Source: an uncultured Lachnospiraceae bacterium (GTDB lineage: Bacteria > Bacillota > Clostridia > Lachnospirales > Lachnospiraceae). From it: a stretch of DNA of 19,392 nt. The notes beneath the pieces were generated by a model. It had not been told where the DNA came from. It saw only the letters and a list, made by a program, of their open reading frames with translations, and made no database searches. How positions within the stretch are numbered: position 1 is the stretch's first letter; each line of letters starts with the position of its first letter. Shown here one piece after another: positions 7,578 to 16,065 of this stretch. A program made the position numbers and the translations under genes. The stretch is taken from NCBI GenBank assembly GCA_910588895.1, contig CAJUSS010000066.1, positions 1 to 19,392 of the forward strand, given 5' to 3'.

Positions 7578-7603
7578 CTTCTTACCTCTTTTTTCATTCT
7601 TTC

Positions 7604-7632
7604 GGCCGTGTCTGCAAAGAGCGGACACGGCC
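7604..7632. repeat. 9-bp perfect stem-loop upstream of the YitT gene
   Basis: GGCCGTGTC (7604-7612) and GACACGGCC (7624-7632) form a perfect stem with an 11-base loop. On the plus strand it is followed by TTTCTCT. On the minus strand, toward the YitT gene, there is no T-run. It may act in the YitT leader or as a weak terminator. Confidence 0.55.
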
Positions 7633-7688
7633 TTTCTCTATACTCTATATTCTATATGCAAGATCGTCCGATCTGCTGTTTTGATCGT

Positions 7689-7793
7689 GTCCTGCTGACA
7701 CAAATGCCTGTCCGGCAGGATCTGTCCGGCCGTTTGTCGGCACAGACCCATGCCCGGCAGATCCTGTCAGGACATCTGCTGCGTCAGCAGGAC
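7689..7793. repeat. Nested inverted repeats at the 3' end of the 6-phospho-beta-glucosidase gene
   Basis: The outer arms GTCCTGCTGAC (7689-7699) and GTCAGCAGGAC (7783-7793) are perfect 11-bp complements. The right arm lies in the last codons of the glucosidase gene. Inside, 7716-7730 and 7752-7766 (CAGGATCTG / CAGATCCTG, extended with two mismatches) form a 15-bp stem. CTGTCCGGC also occurs twice directly (7708 and 7722). No T-run follows, so it is not a standard terminator. Confidence 0.7.
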
Positions 7794-9254
7794 CTCCCCG
7801 TTGCTCTCGATGATCTCTTTATAGCGGTGATAGGAATCCTTGATCTTCCGCTCCAATGTCCCGCTGCCGTCATTATGCCGGTCTACATAGACGAATCCGT
7901 ACCGCTTTTTCATCTCGCCGGTCCCTGCCGAGACCACATCGATGGGTCCCCAGTAAAGATAGCCCATCACCTCCACGCCGTCCAGGATCGCCTCGTGGAC
8001 ATACTTTAGGTGCGCTTCCACATACCCCATCCGAAACGGATCGCGGATCTTCCCCTCTGCATCCGGAGCCTCATCCAGGCCGATCCCATTTTCCACGATG
8101 AACAAGGGCAGATGATACCGGTCATGGTATACGTTCAGCACATAACGGAGCCCCTCCGGATCGATCGGCCAGCACCAGGGCTTTGGTGAACAGCCGGTGA
8201 GATAAGGATTTTCCTTGCCTAAGAGACCGCCGGTGTCCCCGCGGAGCGCGTATCCCTTTTCATAGGTGGAGGAACGATAATAGCTGAAGGCCAGGTACGA
8301 TACGGGATAGTCCCGGATCAGCCGGATCTCCTCCTCGTCCATCACCGGCGTACAGCCCTGCTCCCTCCAGATCCGCTTGACATAGCCGGGGATGATCCCC
8401 AGACAGAAGGGATCCGCAAAATAAAAATTCGCCATCCGTACGGACTCATAAGCGCCCATCACATTGTCCGGGTCACAGTTATAAGGGTAGGTGGCAACGC
8501 TGGAGGCCGTCATCATACAACCCACCTTAGCCTGGGGATCGATCTTTTGGCACAGCTCCACCGTCCAGGCATTGGCTACCAGGATATTATAATAGCCCTG
8601 CCATTTCTCCTTCTCTGTGGTAGAGCCGATAGGATCCTCCTTGTCTGCCGGGTCCCTGGCCAGGATCCCGCCAGCCACCAGGGGGTTTTTCAGCAGATTG
8701 TTCACCTCATTAAAGGTGAGCCAATACTTGACCCTCCCCTTGTAGCGCTCGAACACCGTGGTCACATAGCGCTTCCAAAAGCCGATCAGTCTGTGGTCGC
8801 TCCAGCCGCCGTACTCCGTCAGCAGATGGAGGGGCGTCTCATAGTGGCTCAGGGTGATCACCGGCTCCAGCCCCAGCTCCAGCATGGTATCGATCAACTT
8901 GTCATAAAACGCCAGCCCCTTCTCATTGGGCATCTCCTCGTCCCCGTTGGGAAAGATCCGTCCCCATGCAAAAGAGGTCCTAAAACAGTTAAAGCCCATA
9001 CCGGCCATCAGCTCTAAGTCCTCTCTGTAGCGGTGGTAAAAGTCGATCCCCTCATGACTCAGATATACCTTATCCGGGTCAAGGGCCATCTCATACTTTC
9101 CTGTGTCCTCATCCCATCTGAGCCCCGGCTCTTTGGACATGATCCCCACTAAGATGTCCGACACGTTCGGCCCCTTGCCGTCCTCCAGCCAGGCGCCCTC
9201 ACATTGATTGGCGGCTACGGCTCCGCCCCATAAAAATCCCTTTGGAAAACTCAT
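7767..9254 (-). CDS. 6-phospho-beta-glucosidase (glycoside hydrolase family 1)
   Basis: The protein has 495 residues, the usual length for GH1. It starts MSFPKGFLWGGAVAANQCEG after GGGAGGAG. Catalytic acid/base Glu183 lies in TFNEVN and nucleophile Glu388 in IVENG. SAGTGEMKKRYGFVYVD (442-458), with Ser442, Lys449 and Tyr452, resembles the phosphate-binding loop of enzymes acting on sugars phosphorylated by a phosphotransferase system. It would therefore split 6-phospho-beta-glucosides such as cellobiose-6-phosphate in the cytosol. No phosphotransferase gene is next to it, so a non-phosphorylated substrate cannot be excluded. It has its own strong promoter and ends in a nested palindrome. Confidence 0.9.
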   Translation of the reverse strand: MSFPKGFLWGGAVAANQCEGAWLEDGKGPNVSDILVGIMSKEPGLRWDEDTGKYEMALDPDKVYLSHEGIDFYHRYREDLELMAGMGFNCFRTSFAWGRIFPNGDEEMPNEKGLAFYDKLIDTMLELGLEPVITLSHYETPLHLLTEYGGWSDHRLIGFWKRYVTTVFERYKGRVKYWLTFNEVNNLLKNPLVAGGILARDPADKEDPIGSTTEKEKWQGYYNILVANAWTVELCQKIDPQAKVGCMMTASSVATYPYNCDPDNVMGAYESVRMANFYFADPFCLGIIPGYVKRIWREQGCTPVMDEEEIRLIRDYPVSYLAFSYYRSSTYEKGYALRGDTGGLLGKENPYLTGCSPKPWCWPIDPEGLRYVLNVYHDRYHLPLFIVENGIGLDEAPDAEGKIRDPFRMGYVEAHLKYVHEAILDGVEVMGYLYWGPIDVVSAGTGEMKKRYGFVYVDRHNDGSGTLERKIKDSYHRYKEIIESNGEVLLTQQMS

Positions 9255-9302
9255 GCTCGCTCCTCCCTGTCATCCTGCACTTGTATGGTCGTTTTGTAAA
9301 AA

Positions 9303-9331
9303 AGTTTAATCCATGGGTGGGAGGTTGTCAA
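9303..9331 (-). promoter_or_regulatory. Sigma-70-type promoter of the 6-phospho-beta-glucosidase gene
   Basis: On the minus strand a perfect TTGACA (9331-9326), a 17-base spacer and TAAACT (9308-9303) lie about 50 bases before the start. I see no clear cre site or antiterminator structure. The rest of 9332-9480 holds nothing I recognise. Confidence 0.7.
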
Positions 9332-9480
9332 GATGTCTGGATACTTTTCACTGGTCTTCTAAAGGGGCCGCTCAGGAGCTACTTAGATCGCGTGGGTATA
9401 GGATAGACCCGCCACATCCCTCTGCCACGAAGCCCTCTGAAATGGGCAGAAAATAATGATAGCCATCCCACGCCCGCAGA

Positions 9481-9489
9481 TGCTATACT
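9481..9489 (+). promoter_or_regulatory. Extended -10 promoter of the PHP phosphatase gene
   Basis: TGCTATACT is a TGn-extended -10 box 27 bases before the start codon. No convincing -35 box precedes it. Confidence 0.5.
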
Positions 9490-9515
9490 GTAAAAAAACC
9501 TTAAGGAGGAGCAGC

Positions 9516-10349
9516 ATGTTTGCCGACTATCATGTACATACAGAGTTTAGTGACGATTCGGTCTATCCCATGGAGGATGTGATCCGGGATGCGGTCAGGA
9601 TGGGGATGGAGGAGATCTGCATCACGGACCATGTGGACTATGGGATCAAGCTGGACTGGGACAGCGGACAGAAGATCTCGTACCGGAACGGTGAGCCACT
9701 TGCCAACGTGGACTATCCCCGGTATATGGACAGGATAAAAGAGATGCAGCGACGTTATGGCGATCGGATAAGGATACGTACCGGGATGGAATTTGGGGTG
9801 CAGATGCATACGATCCCACAGTTCGAGGCCCTTTTTAAGCGGTATCCTTTCGATTTTATCATCCTGTCGATCCACCAGGTGGAGGATAAGGAGTTCTGGA
9901 CCCAGGACTTCCAGCGGGGGAGGACCCAGAAGGAGTACAATGAGCGCTATTACCAGGAGATGCTGGATGTGGTGCAGGCCTATAAAAACTACAGTGTGCT
10001 GGGCCATGTGGATCTGATCTGCCGGTATGATGAGCAGGGTCTCTATCCCTTTGAGAAGATAAAGCCCATGATCGCCCAGATCTTTAAGATCGTGATCGCG
10101 GATGGGAAGGGGATCGAGCTGAACACCTCCTACCACCGGTATGGGCTGCAAGATACCACCCCCTCCACAGAGATCTTAAAGCTGTATCGGGAGTTGGGAG
10201 GCGAGATCGTCACGCTGGGAAGCGACAGCCATAAGCCGGAGCATCTGGGAGCTTATATCAAAGAAGGGATGGCTGTACTAAAGGAGCTGGGCTTTAAGAC
10301 ATTTTGCACTTATGAAAAGATGAGGCCCGTGTTCCATGATCTGGCCTGA
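9516..10349 (+). CDS. Histidinol-phosphatase, PHP family (HisJ/HisK-type)
   Basis: The ATG at 9516 follows AAGGAGGA (9503-9510), so the longer open frame from 9456 is not used. The protein has 277 residues, normal for the family. All PHP metal-binding motifs are present in order: HVH (6-8), TDH with Asp38/His39, GMEFG with Glu92, SIH with His120, GHVD with His164/Asp166, and GSDSH with Asp237/His239. These bind three metal ions and hydrolyse a phosphate monoester, in characterised members histidinol phosphate, the penultimate step of histidine biosynthesis. No other his genes are near. A different phosphoester substrate is possible. Confidence 0.85.
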   Translation: MFADYHVHTEFSDDSVYPMEDVIRDAVRMGMEEICITDHVDYGIKLDWDSGQKISYRNGEPLANVDYPRYMDRIKEMQRRYGDRIRIRTGMEFGVQMHTIPQFEALFKRYPFDFIILSIHQVEDKEFWTQDFQRGRTQKEYNERYYQEMLDVVQAYKNYSVLGHVDLICRYDEQGLYPFEKIKPMIAQIFKIVIADGKGIELNTSYHRYGLQDTTPSTEILKLYRELGGEIVTLGSDSHKPEHLGAYIKEGMAVLKELGFKTFCTYEKMRPVFHDLA

Positions 10350-10428
10350 GCCTTGTCCCTCCGTCCCTGATGAGGACAGGCGGGGATACCCATACTTGGA
10401 GCATCGTAAGATGACACGCTGCCAAGAC

Positions 10429-10461
10429 AAAGGGGCTGCCACATTCCGGCAGCCCCTTTTT
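10429..10461. terminator. Strong terminator between the convergent PHP and chemoreceptor genes
   Basis: AAAGGGGCTGCC (10429-10440) and GGCAGCCCCTTT (10448-10459) form a perfect 12-bp stem with a seven-base loop. TTTTT follows on the plus strand. On the minus strand TTTGTCTT follows, so it probably serves both genes. Confidence 0.9.
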
Positions 10462-10487
10462 GGTCATGATAAAACGTATATAAAATG

Positions 10488-12209
10488 TCAGGATAACGGC
10501 TCCGCTGTGTTTGAAGTACCGCTCTTTATCTTAAACCGTCCCACAAGCCTCTTCATCAGCTGTGACTGGCTGGACAGCTCTTCGCTCGCAGCCGCGCTTT
10601 CCTGGGCCGTTGCCGAATTGGTCTGTACGACACTGGAGATCTGGTCCATCCCCATGATGATCTGCGCGATGGATCCGGCCTGCTCGCTGCTGGCCTCGGA
10701 GATCTGTCCGATGACGCCGGTCATCTGGTTTACGGCATTTACCGCCTGGAGCAGGGACTGTGCGGTCTCATCCGCGATCTGTGTCCCATTTTCTACTGCT
10801 TTTAATGAATTTTCGATCAAGGCAGCGGTATTTTTAGAGGCCTCTGCGCTTTTGCTCGCCAGATTGCGGACTTCATCGGCCACTACGGCAAAGCCTTTTC
10901 CCGCTGCGCCTGCGCGGGCGGCTTCTACAGCAGCGTTAAGCGCAAGGATGTTGGTCTGGAAAGCGATATCCTCGATCGTCTTGATGATCTTGCCGATCTC
11001 ACTGGAGCAGTTGCTGATATCCCCCATCGCCTGTATCATCTGCTGCATCTTTTCATTGCTGACATTCATTTCCGTCCGGACACAGCCTGCCATCGCATTG
11101 GCCTGCTGCGCATTGTCTGCATTCTGGTTCACCTTGTTGGAGATCTCATTGATAGTGGCAGCCAGCTCCTGAACGGAGCTGGCCTGCTGGGTCGCTCCCT
11201 GGGACAGCGCCTGGGCGCCGTTGGATACCTGTTCTGCCCCGCTCGCCACCTGTGCGGAGCTCTGATTGATCTGCAGCATCGTATCGTTGAGCTTTTCTGC
11301 AATGCCCCGGAACGAGATGAGCAGCGGATAGAAGCCTCCTGTATATTCTCCTTCACAGACCGTATCCACCGTAAAATCACCCGCAGCCATCTGCGCAAGG
11401 AATCTGTCCTCATCATCAATGATAACCTGGAGCTTCTGGATCAATCTGCGCACCTGAGCGGCGAGGACACCCAGCTCATCCTTCGATGTATAGGCGATCT
11501 TTACATCCAGGTCGCCTTCTGCCATCTTTGTCGCGGCATTCTCGATCTCGGAGATAGGGAGCTTGATCAGGCGTACGATCACGATGGAGAAAAAGACTCC
11601 CACCAAGATCACAACGAGGATCACCGCCGCCATAAGGCTGGTGGCCGTAATGTAAAGAGAATCGCTTTCCTCTGTCGCCGCGTCGCTGCCTTCTGTATTG
11701 TAGGTGATGATCGAACCAAAAACATCGCTCAAAGAATCGTACAGCTCTACACAGCCGCCTTCCAGGATCATGCGGGCTTCCTCTGCGCGGCCCTGTCTGG
11801 CTAATGCCATCATTTCTTCGTCCGCCTGTTTGTACTGGGTCCATAGGGCTGCCGCGCTTTCATAGAAATCCCGTTCTTCCTCGTCGATCAATCCACCATA
11901 TGTAGCTAAGAGGGTGTCCATATATGCTTTTTCATCCTGGAGCTCCTTTAGGCTGGTCCCTTCAACGTCATCCGAGACCGCAGTGATATACCCTAATTCA
12001 TTCAGCCGGACTCTCGATAGGGTCGCGTTCAAGTCCCTTGCGATATCGATGCTGGGGAGCCAGCTCGTTGAGATATCACTGGTCATGTCGTTCATCCGCC
12101 CCATGAGATAAAATGACATCCCGCCAATGACGAGCATGCCGATCAGCGCGACTCCTATGAGGATATAAAGCTTTGCCCTGATCCTTAGATCTTGCAGATA
12201 GTTGATCAT
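10488..12209 (-). CDS. Methyl-accepting chemotaxis protein
   Basis: The protein has 573 residues and starts nine bases after AGGAG. One membrane helix spans about 13-36 and a second about 190-213. Between them is a ~150-residue, mostly helical outer domain of the four-helix-bundle type, starting SWLPSIDIARDLNATLSRVR. After the second helix comes a HAMP domain (SEIENAATKMAEGDLDVKI). A second HAMP-like unit follows (FLAQMAAGDFTVDTV). The signalling coiled coil has the conserved CheA/CheW-contact tip at about 411-450 (EDIAFQTNILALNAAVEAAR). The C-terminus is short and has no CheR-docking pentapeptide. It would sense a small molecule outside the cell and control flagellar rotation; the ligand is unknown. 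Confidence 0.92.
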   Translation of the reverse strand: MINYLQDLRIRAKLYILIGVALIGMLVIGGMSFYLMGRMNDMTSDISTSWLPSIDIARDLNATLSRVRLNELGYITAVSDDVEGTSLKELQDEKAYMDTLLATYGGLIDEEERDFYESAAALWTQYKQADEEMMALARQGRAEEARMILEGGCVELYDSLSDVFGSIITYNTEGSDAATEESDSLYITATSLMAAVILVVILVGVFFSIVIVRLIKLPISEIENAATKMAEGDLDVKIAYTSKDELGVLAAQVRRLIQKLQVIIDDEDRFLAQMAAGDFTVDTVCEGEYTGGFYPLLISFRGIAEKLNDTMLQINQSSAQVASGAEQVSNGAQALSQGATQQASSVQELAATINEISNKVNQNADNAQQANAMAGCVRTEMNVSNEKMQQMIQAMGDISNCSSEIGKIIKTIEDIAFQTNILALNAAVEAARAGAAGKGFAVVADEVRNLASKSAEASKNTAALIENSLKAVENGTQIADETAQSLLQAVNAVNQMTGVIGQISEASSEQAGSIAQIIMGMDQISSVVQTNSATAQESAAASEELSSQSQLMKRLVGRFKIKSGTSNTAEPLS

Positions 12210-12291
12210 GTCTCTAGTCTCCTTTCATGTCCCTTGCCTGTATCTGTCCGTTGTGAAAACGTTCCTTACCTTTCGGACGCATTTTTAAGAT

Positions 12292-12299
12292 ATATCGGC
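12292..12299 (-). promoter_or_regulatory. Sigma-28 (SigD)-like -10 box of the chemoreceptor gene
   Basis: The minus strand reads GCCGATAT, an exact match to the SigD -10 consensus, about 82 bases before the start. The -35 position (TATC, 15 bases upstream) is a poor match to TAAA. Chemotaxis genes of motile Firmicutes are often in this regulon. Confidence 0.55.
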
Positions 12300-12449
12300 A
12301 TTTTTGTCCTGTCTGATAATCTCCACACGGAAAATTTTTGGCTTTTCTTCATTTTTATGAAAGGATCATAGTCGCAGAAAAAGCAATGATGGCTCTTTGG
12401 AGCCGCTTCATCCGGTACCATGACCGCCGCAGTCTAGATCCCGGCCAGA

Positions 12450-12617
12450 TCAAATGCATATCTTCCCCACAAGATCGTGGGGGCAGCGGATCATCAGCGT
12501 TGTCTGCTGGTCTGCCAGTTTTTGCTCCAGCTTCGTCCAGTCGATCGTATAGCCTTCGCCATCATAGGTAAGCAGCGCCTCCACAACATTGTGTCCTGAA
12601 CGGTCGTCCTGCTTGTT
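12450..12617 (-). pseudogene. Fragment of a PatB/MalY-type aminotransferase (C-S lyase family)
   Basis: On the minus strand the translation includes DGEGYTIDWTKLEQKLAD and then TTLMIRCPHDLVGKI. This strongly recalls the central part of PatB/MalY pyridoxal-phosphate enzymes, which read roughly YxIDxxxLEKKLAD...LCNPHNPVGK. Here the conserved CNPHNP is damaged to CPHDL, and a stop follows two residues later. There is no upstream half and no catalytic lysine region, so about 55 residues of a ~390-residue enzyme remain. The frame upstream belongs to unrelated DNA (12640-12840). It is a gene relic at the border of the restriction-modification island. Confidence 0.6.
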
Positions 12618-12639
12618 GCTGGTCTGGGTAGTCCTGGTC

Positions 12640-12840
12640 GGGTCGGTGCGCTTTTTCTTTTTAAGCCGTAAAAATGGAAACGGCGAATTTTTTGTAAACT
12701 TGTCGAAGGGGTAGCTGGTGAAGCCAGCGCAGGGGGAGCGGGGTACCCCCTGGATGGGAATGGAGGCCATGCCAGAATGGACATCAAGCCCCCCTGTAAG
12801 GGCCTTCGCAGAACGCAACGCACCGATTTATCGGTGGCCA
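12640..12840. other. Palindrome-rich non-coding block, possibly a remnant of an integrative element
   Basis: Three hairpin-forming repeats lie within 125 bases: GCTGG/CCAGC (12714-12728), AGGGGG/CCCCCT (12731-12751) and CACCGAT/ATCGGTG (12821-12836). Two minus-strand frames are open through it, but neither looks like a protein. The block resembles, from memory, DNA found beside transfer origins of clostridial integrative elements. I cannot confirm that here. The last palindrome is also just downstream of the hsdR stop. Confidence 0.35.
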
Positions 12841-12844
12841 GCTA

Positions 12845-15800
12845 TCAATTTTCATCTCCATACGAGACGGATCCTTCTGCGACCATTCCGGTCGGAATAT
12901 TGCCTATCAGGTCTTGATAGCTTACAACCTTATGTTCAGGAACAGGTTCAGTCGGGCCGACCAGCCCGAAATATTTTTCAAAAAACGCTTTCAATTTATC
13001 AATCACAGTCAGCTTTTTCTTATCGCGGGAGCCCCCGCCGCCGAAACGGGAAACAGGCGGCAGCAGTCGGTCAACATCTGTACCAGTCGTTTTGAGAATG
13101 CCATCCCGGAAAGCGTTCTCAACAAACTTTCTGGTTTCTTCCGGCTTCAGTTTCTCCTCCTGGATCAAAGCCTGGATATCGACCTCCCGCTGCTCCCTGA
13201 CAAAGCGCTGCCAGTCTGCGTTGACATCGGTGCTTGTATTGATAGTTGCAATGAAATTCTCAATCAGTTCCTTTTTAGACCTGAGCTGCAAACTGGACTT
13301 GATCGCCTTATCGATCGCGACCAGGATTTCTTTATCCTTACAATTCCCATCGTGATACTTTGCCACCAGCATGAGGATATAGTCAATGTTGACTTCCACC
13401 TGTTTCACGAGTTCCATCTCAAATACAACATCATCCATGATGCTGTCCTTATCGCCCGGTTTCGGCTTGATTTCATTATACACATCATGGTATGTGCCTG
13501 TGTAGTCCTGAAAATCGATCGGGGACAGGATTTCGTTTCCGGCAAAACGGTCAAAGGCGGAGAGAATATTTCTCAGGCGGAGAATGTTGCCGAACAAAAT
13601 AATAAAATCCTTTTTGCTCTGCTCCCCAACGATCGGCTGTCCTAATGGGAACCGGGCAAGCAGTTCGGCAATCCGTTCCTCATAGCCTTTCTGCTCACGG
13701 CCTTTATCATCCACGCAGCCATAGTAATAATCCTCATAGGATTTTAGAAGAACGATGCCGACCGCTTCCTTATCGCCGAACAGGGCGATCGCGTCATTGG
13801 TCGCTTCTTCAAGGTCCCGGAAACAAACGATATTGCCAAAAGTTTTTACAGAGTTGAGGATACGATTTGTTCTGGAAAATGCCTGTATCAGACCGTGCAT
13901 TTTCAAGTTTTTATCGACCCAAAGCGTATTGAGCGTTGTTGCGTCAAATCCAGTCAGGAACATATTGACCACGATCAGCAGATCGACCTCGCGCCTTTTC
14001 ACCTTGTCGGAAAGGTCTTTGTAGTAATCCTGAAAGCCCTTGCTGGATGTATCAAAGTTTGTTTTGAAAGTTCTGTTGTATTCATCGATCACCATTTCCA
14101 GAAAATCGCGGGAACTTTGGTCAAGGTCCTCGGTGTCAAAACTTTCATCATCCAGAATGCCGTCTGCGGTATCCGGCTCGTTCGGGGCAAAAGAGAAGAT
14201 GGTAGCAATGGTCAGGTCGCGATGCTGTTCCGCTATCTGTTTCTTCAACTCCAGATAATACTTTTTGCAGACGGGAATGGAACTGACCGCAAATATGGAG
14301 TTAAAACCGTTCACACGCTGGCCTTTCAGACTGTAATAGGAATTACGCATAGTCTTTTGGTCGAAGTGTTCCAGAATATACTTCACGACCTCGGAGATGC
14401 GCTCCTGAGAGGCCAACGCTCCCTCGGTGTCTATGGCAGGAACTTTCTTGTCCCTGCTGTCGTCCTTCTGCTTGACGGTATTGATGTAGTCGATGCGGAA
14501 CGGCAGAACATTTCCGTCATTGATCGCGTCTACGATGGTGTAGGTGTGGAGTTTTGCTCCAAATGCCTGTTCTGTGGTTCTCAGGTTCGGATCGCCTCCG
14601 GTCCCGGCATTGGCTCCGAAGATCGGCGTCCCGGTAAAGCCGAAGATATGGTACTGGCGGAAATACTGAGAAACCTTAACAGCTTTTTCGCCCTTTTTTA
14701 TCACGCCGCCCACAATGCGGGTGTGCATATCTCCAAACTGGCTACGGTGGCATTCGTCAAAGATCAGAACAATGTGCTTGTCCCTGATCGGGTGGTCCGG
14801 GTTCTTGGCAATAAAAATATCCAGCTTTTGAATGGTTGTAACGATGATCCGATATTGCTTCGGATTTCCCTTGCTGTCCTTATCTTCCAGCTGCCTTTGC
14901 AGGACGGCGGTACTCTTATTGCCGTTAGCGGCCCCTTTTTCAAAGCGGTCATATTCCTTAATGGTCTGGTAATCCAAATCTTTGCGGTCAACAACAAACA
15001 GTACCTTGTCAATATAAGGCAGACCCGCCGCAAGCTGCGCCGTTTTGAAAGAAGTCAGGGTCTTGCCGCTCCCTGTGGTGTGCCAGATATATCCTCCGGC
15101 CTCGATCGTGCCTGCTTTCTTGTAGTTTGAGGATACCTCGATCCGGTTCAAAATACGCTCGGTCGCCACGATCTGATAGGGCCGCATGACAAGCAGCAAG
15201 TCCTCCGATGTGAACACGCAGTATTTTGTTAGGATATTTAGGATGGTATGCTTCGCAAAAAATGTCTTTGTAAAGCCCACAAGGTCGGCAATGACCTTGT
15301 TGTTCCCGTCCGCCCAATAGGAGGTAAACTCAAAGCTGTTGGAGGTTTTCTTTCCGCGCTTTCTGCCTGCGCCCTCGTTCTCTTTGATATGGCTTGCCCT
15401 GGTGGTGTTGGAATAATATTTTGTGGATGTGCCGTTGGAGATCACAAAAATCTGCACATACTCATACAGTCCGCAGCCCGCCCAAAAGCTGTCGCGCTGA
15501 TAGCGGTCGATCTGGTTGAACGCCTCTTTGATCGCGACACCACGCCGCTTCAGTTCCACATGGACGAGGGGCAGACCGTTTACCAGGATCGTCACATCAT
15601 ATCGGGTATCGTGGTTCCCAGAGGTTTCTACATACTGGTTGATGACCTGTAAGCGGTTGTTGTGGATGTACTTCTTGTCGATCAGAGTAATATTCAGGGT
15701 CGTGCCGTCCTCGCGGGTCAGGTTCTGCACATAGTCCTCCTGAATTTTCCGGGTCTTTTCCACGATACCCTCATTGGCGTTGGCGATCTTGTTTCTGAAA

Positions 15801-16048
15801 AAGCTGTCCCACTCCTTATCCGTAAACCGGCAGTTGTTCAGCAGCTCCAGCTGCCGGCGGAGATTGGCGACGAGCGCATCAGCGTTATGGATGGTCACAT
15901 ACTCATAGCCCTGTTCACAGAGCATTTTGATAAACGCCGCTTCCAGAGCCGCTTCACTCTGATAAGCGTCACTTCGCTGGGTCTGCGGTGCGTATTCGGT
16001 CACAACCGTGCTTTCGTTGGTGGAAAGCACGATATTGTAGGTACTCAT
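12845..16048 (-). CDS. hsdR: Type I restriction enzyme, R (nuclease/translocase) subunit
   Basis: The protein has 1067 residues, normal for HsdR, and starts after GAGGAGG. The N-terminal endonuclease domain has the PD-(D/E)xK residues Asp151, Glu165 and Lys167 (YDVTILVNG...HVELK). The helicase motor follows: Walker A TTGSGKT (324-330), DECH (431-434), FTGTP (471-475) and the motif VI region QAFSRTNRI. The C-terminal third would contact the methylase core. It cleaves DNA lacking methylation at the site chosen by HsdS after ATP-driven translocation. It is the last gene of the operon, 17 bases after the half hsdS. It appears intact. Confidence 0.95.
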   Translation of the reverse strand: MSTYNIVLSTNESTVVTEYAPQTQRSDAYQSEAALEAAFIKMLCEQGYEYVTIHNADALVANLRRQLELLNNCRFTDKEWDSFFRNKIANANEGIVEKTRKIQEDYVQNLTREDGTTLNITLIDKKYIHNNRLQVINQYVETSGNHDTRYDVTILVNGLPLVHVELKRRGVAIKEAFNQIDRYQRDSFWAGCGLYEYVQIFVISNGTSTKYYSNTTRASHIKENEGAGRKRGKKTSNSFEFTSYWADGNNKVIADLVGFTKTFFAKHTILNILTKYCVFTSEDLLLVMRPYQIVATERILNRIEVSSNYKKAGTIEAGGYIWHTTGSGKTLTSFKTAQLAAGLPYIDKVLFVVDRKDLDYQTIKEYDRFEKGAANGNKSTAVLQRQLEDKDSKGNPKQYRIIVTTIQKLDIFIAKNPDHPIRDKHIVLIFDECHRSQFGDMHTRIVGGVIKKGEKAVKVSQYFRQYHIFGFTGTPIFGANAGTGGDPNLRTTEQAFGAKLHTYTIVDAINDGNVLPFRIDYINTVKQKDDSRDKKVPAIDTEGALASQERISEVVKYILEHFDQKTMRNSYYSLKGQRVNGFNSIFAVSSIPVCKKYYLELKKQIAEQHRDLTIATIFSFAPNEPDTADGILDDESFDTEDLDQSSRDFLEMVIDEYNRTFKTNFDTSSKGFQDYYKDLSDKVKRREVDLLIVVNMFLTGFDATTLNTLWVDKNLKMHGLIQAFSRTNRILNSVKTFGNIVCFRDLEEATNDAIALFGDKEAVGIVLLKSYEDYYYGCVDDKGREQKGYEERIAELLARFPLGQPIVGEQSKKDFIILFGNILRLRNILSAFDRFAGNEILSPIDFQDYTGTYHDVYNEIKPKPGDKDSIMDDVVFEMELVKQVEVNIDYILMLVAKYHDGNCKDKEILVAIDKAIKSSLQLRSKKELIENFIATINTSTDVNADWQRFVREQREVDIQALIQEEKLKPEETRKFVENAFRDGILKTTGTDVDRLLPPVSRFGGGGSRDKKKLTVIDKLKAFFEKYFGLVGPTEPVPEHKVVSYQDLIGNIPTGMVAEGSVSYGDEN

Positions 16049-16065
16049 GGGAACCTCCTCTCTCG

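Noticed and set aside
12450..12818. 122-residue minus-strand frame as an intact gene
   Set aside because: Only its last third resembles a protein (PatB/MalY); the first part is translated palindromic DNA, and an overlapping frame is equally open.
13895..15130. Long (411-residue) open frame on the plus strand
   Set aside because: It is fully antisense to the well-supported hsdR gene and is a by-product of its codon use.
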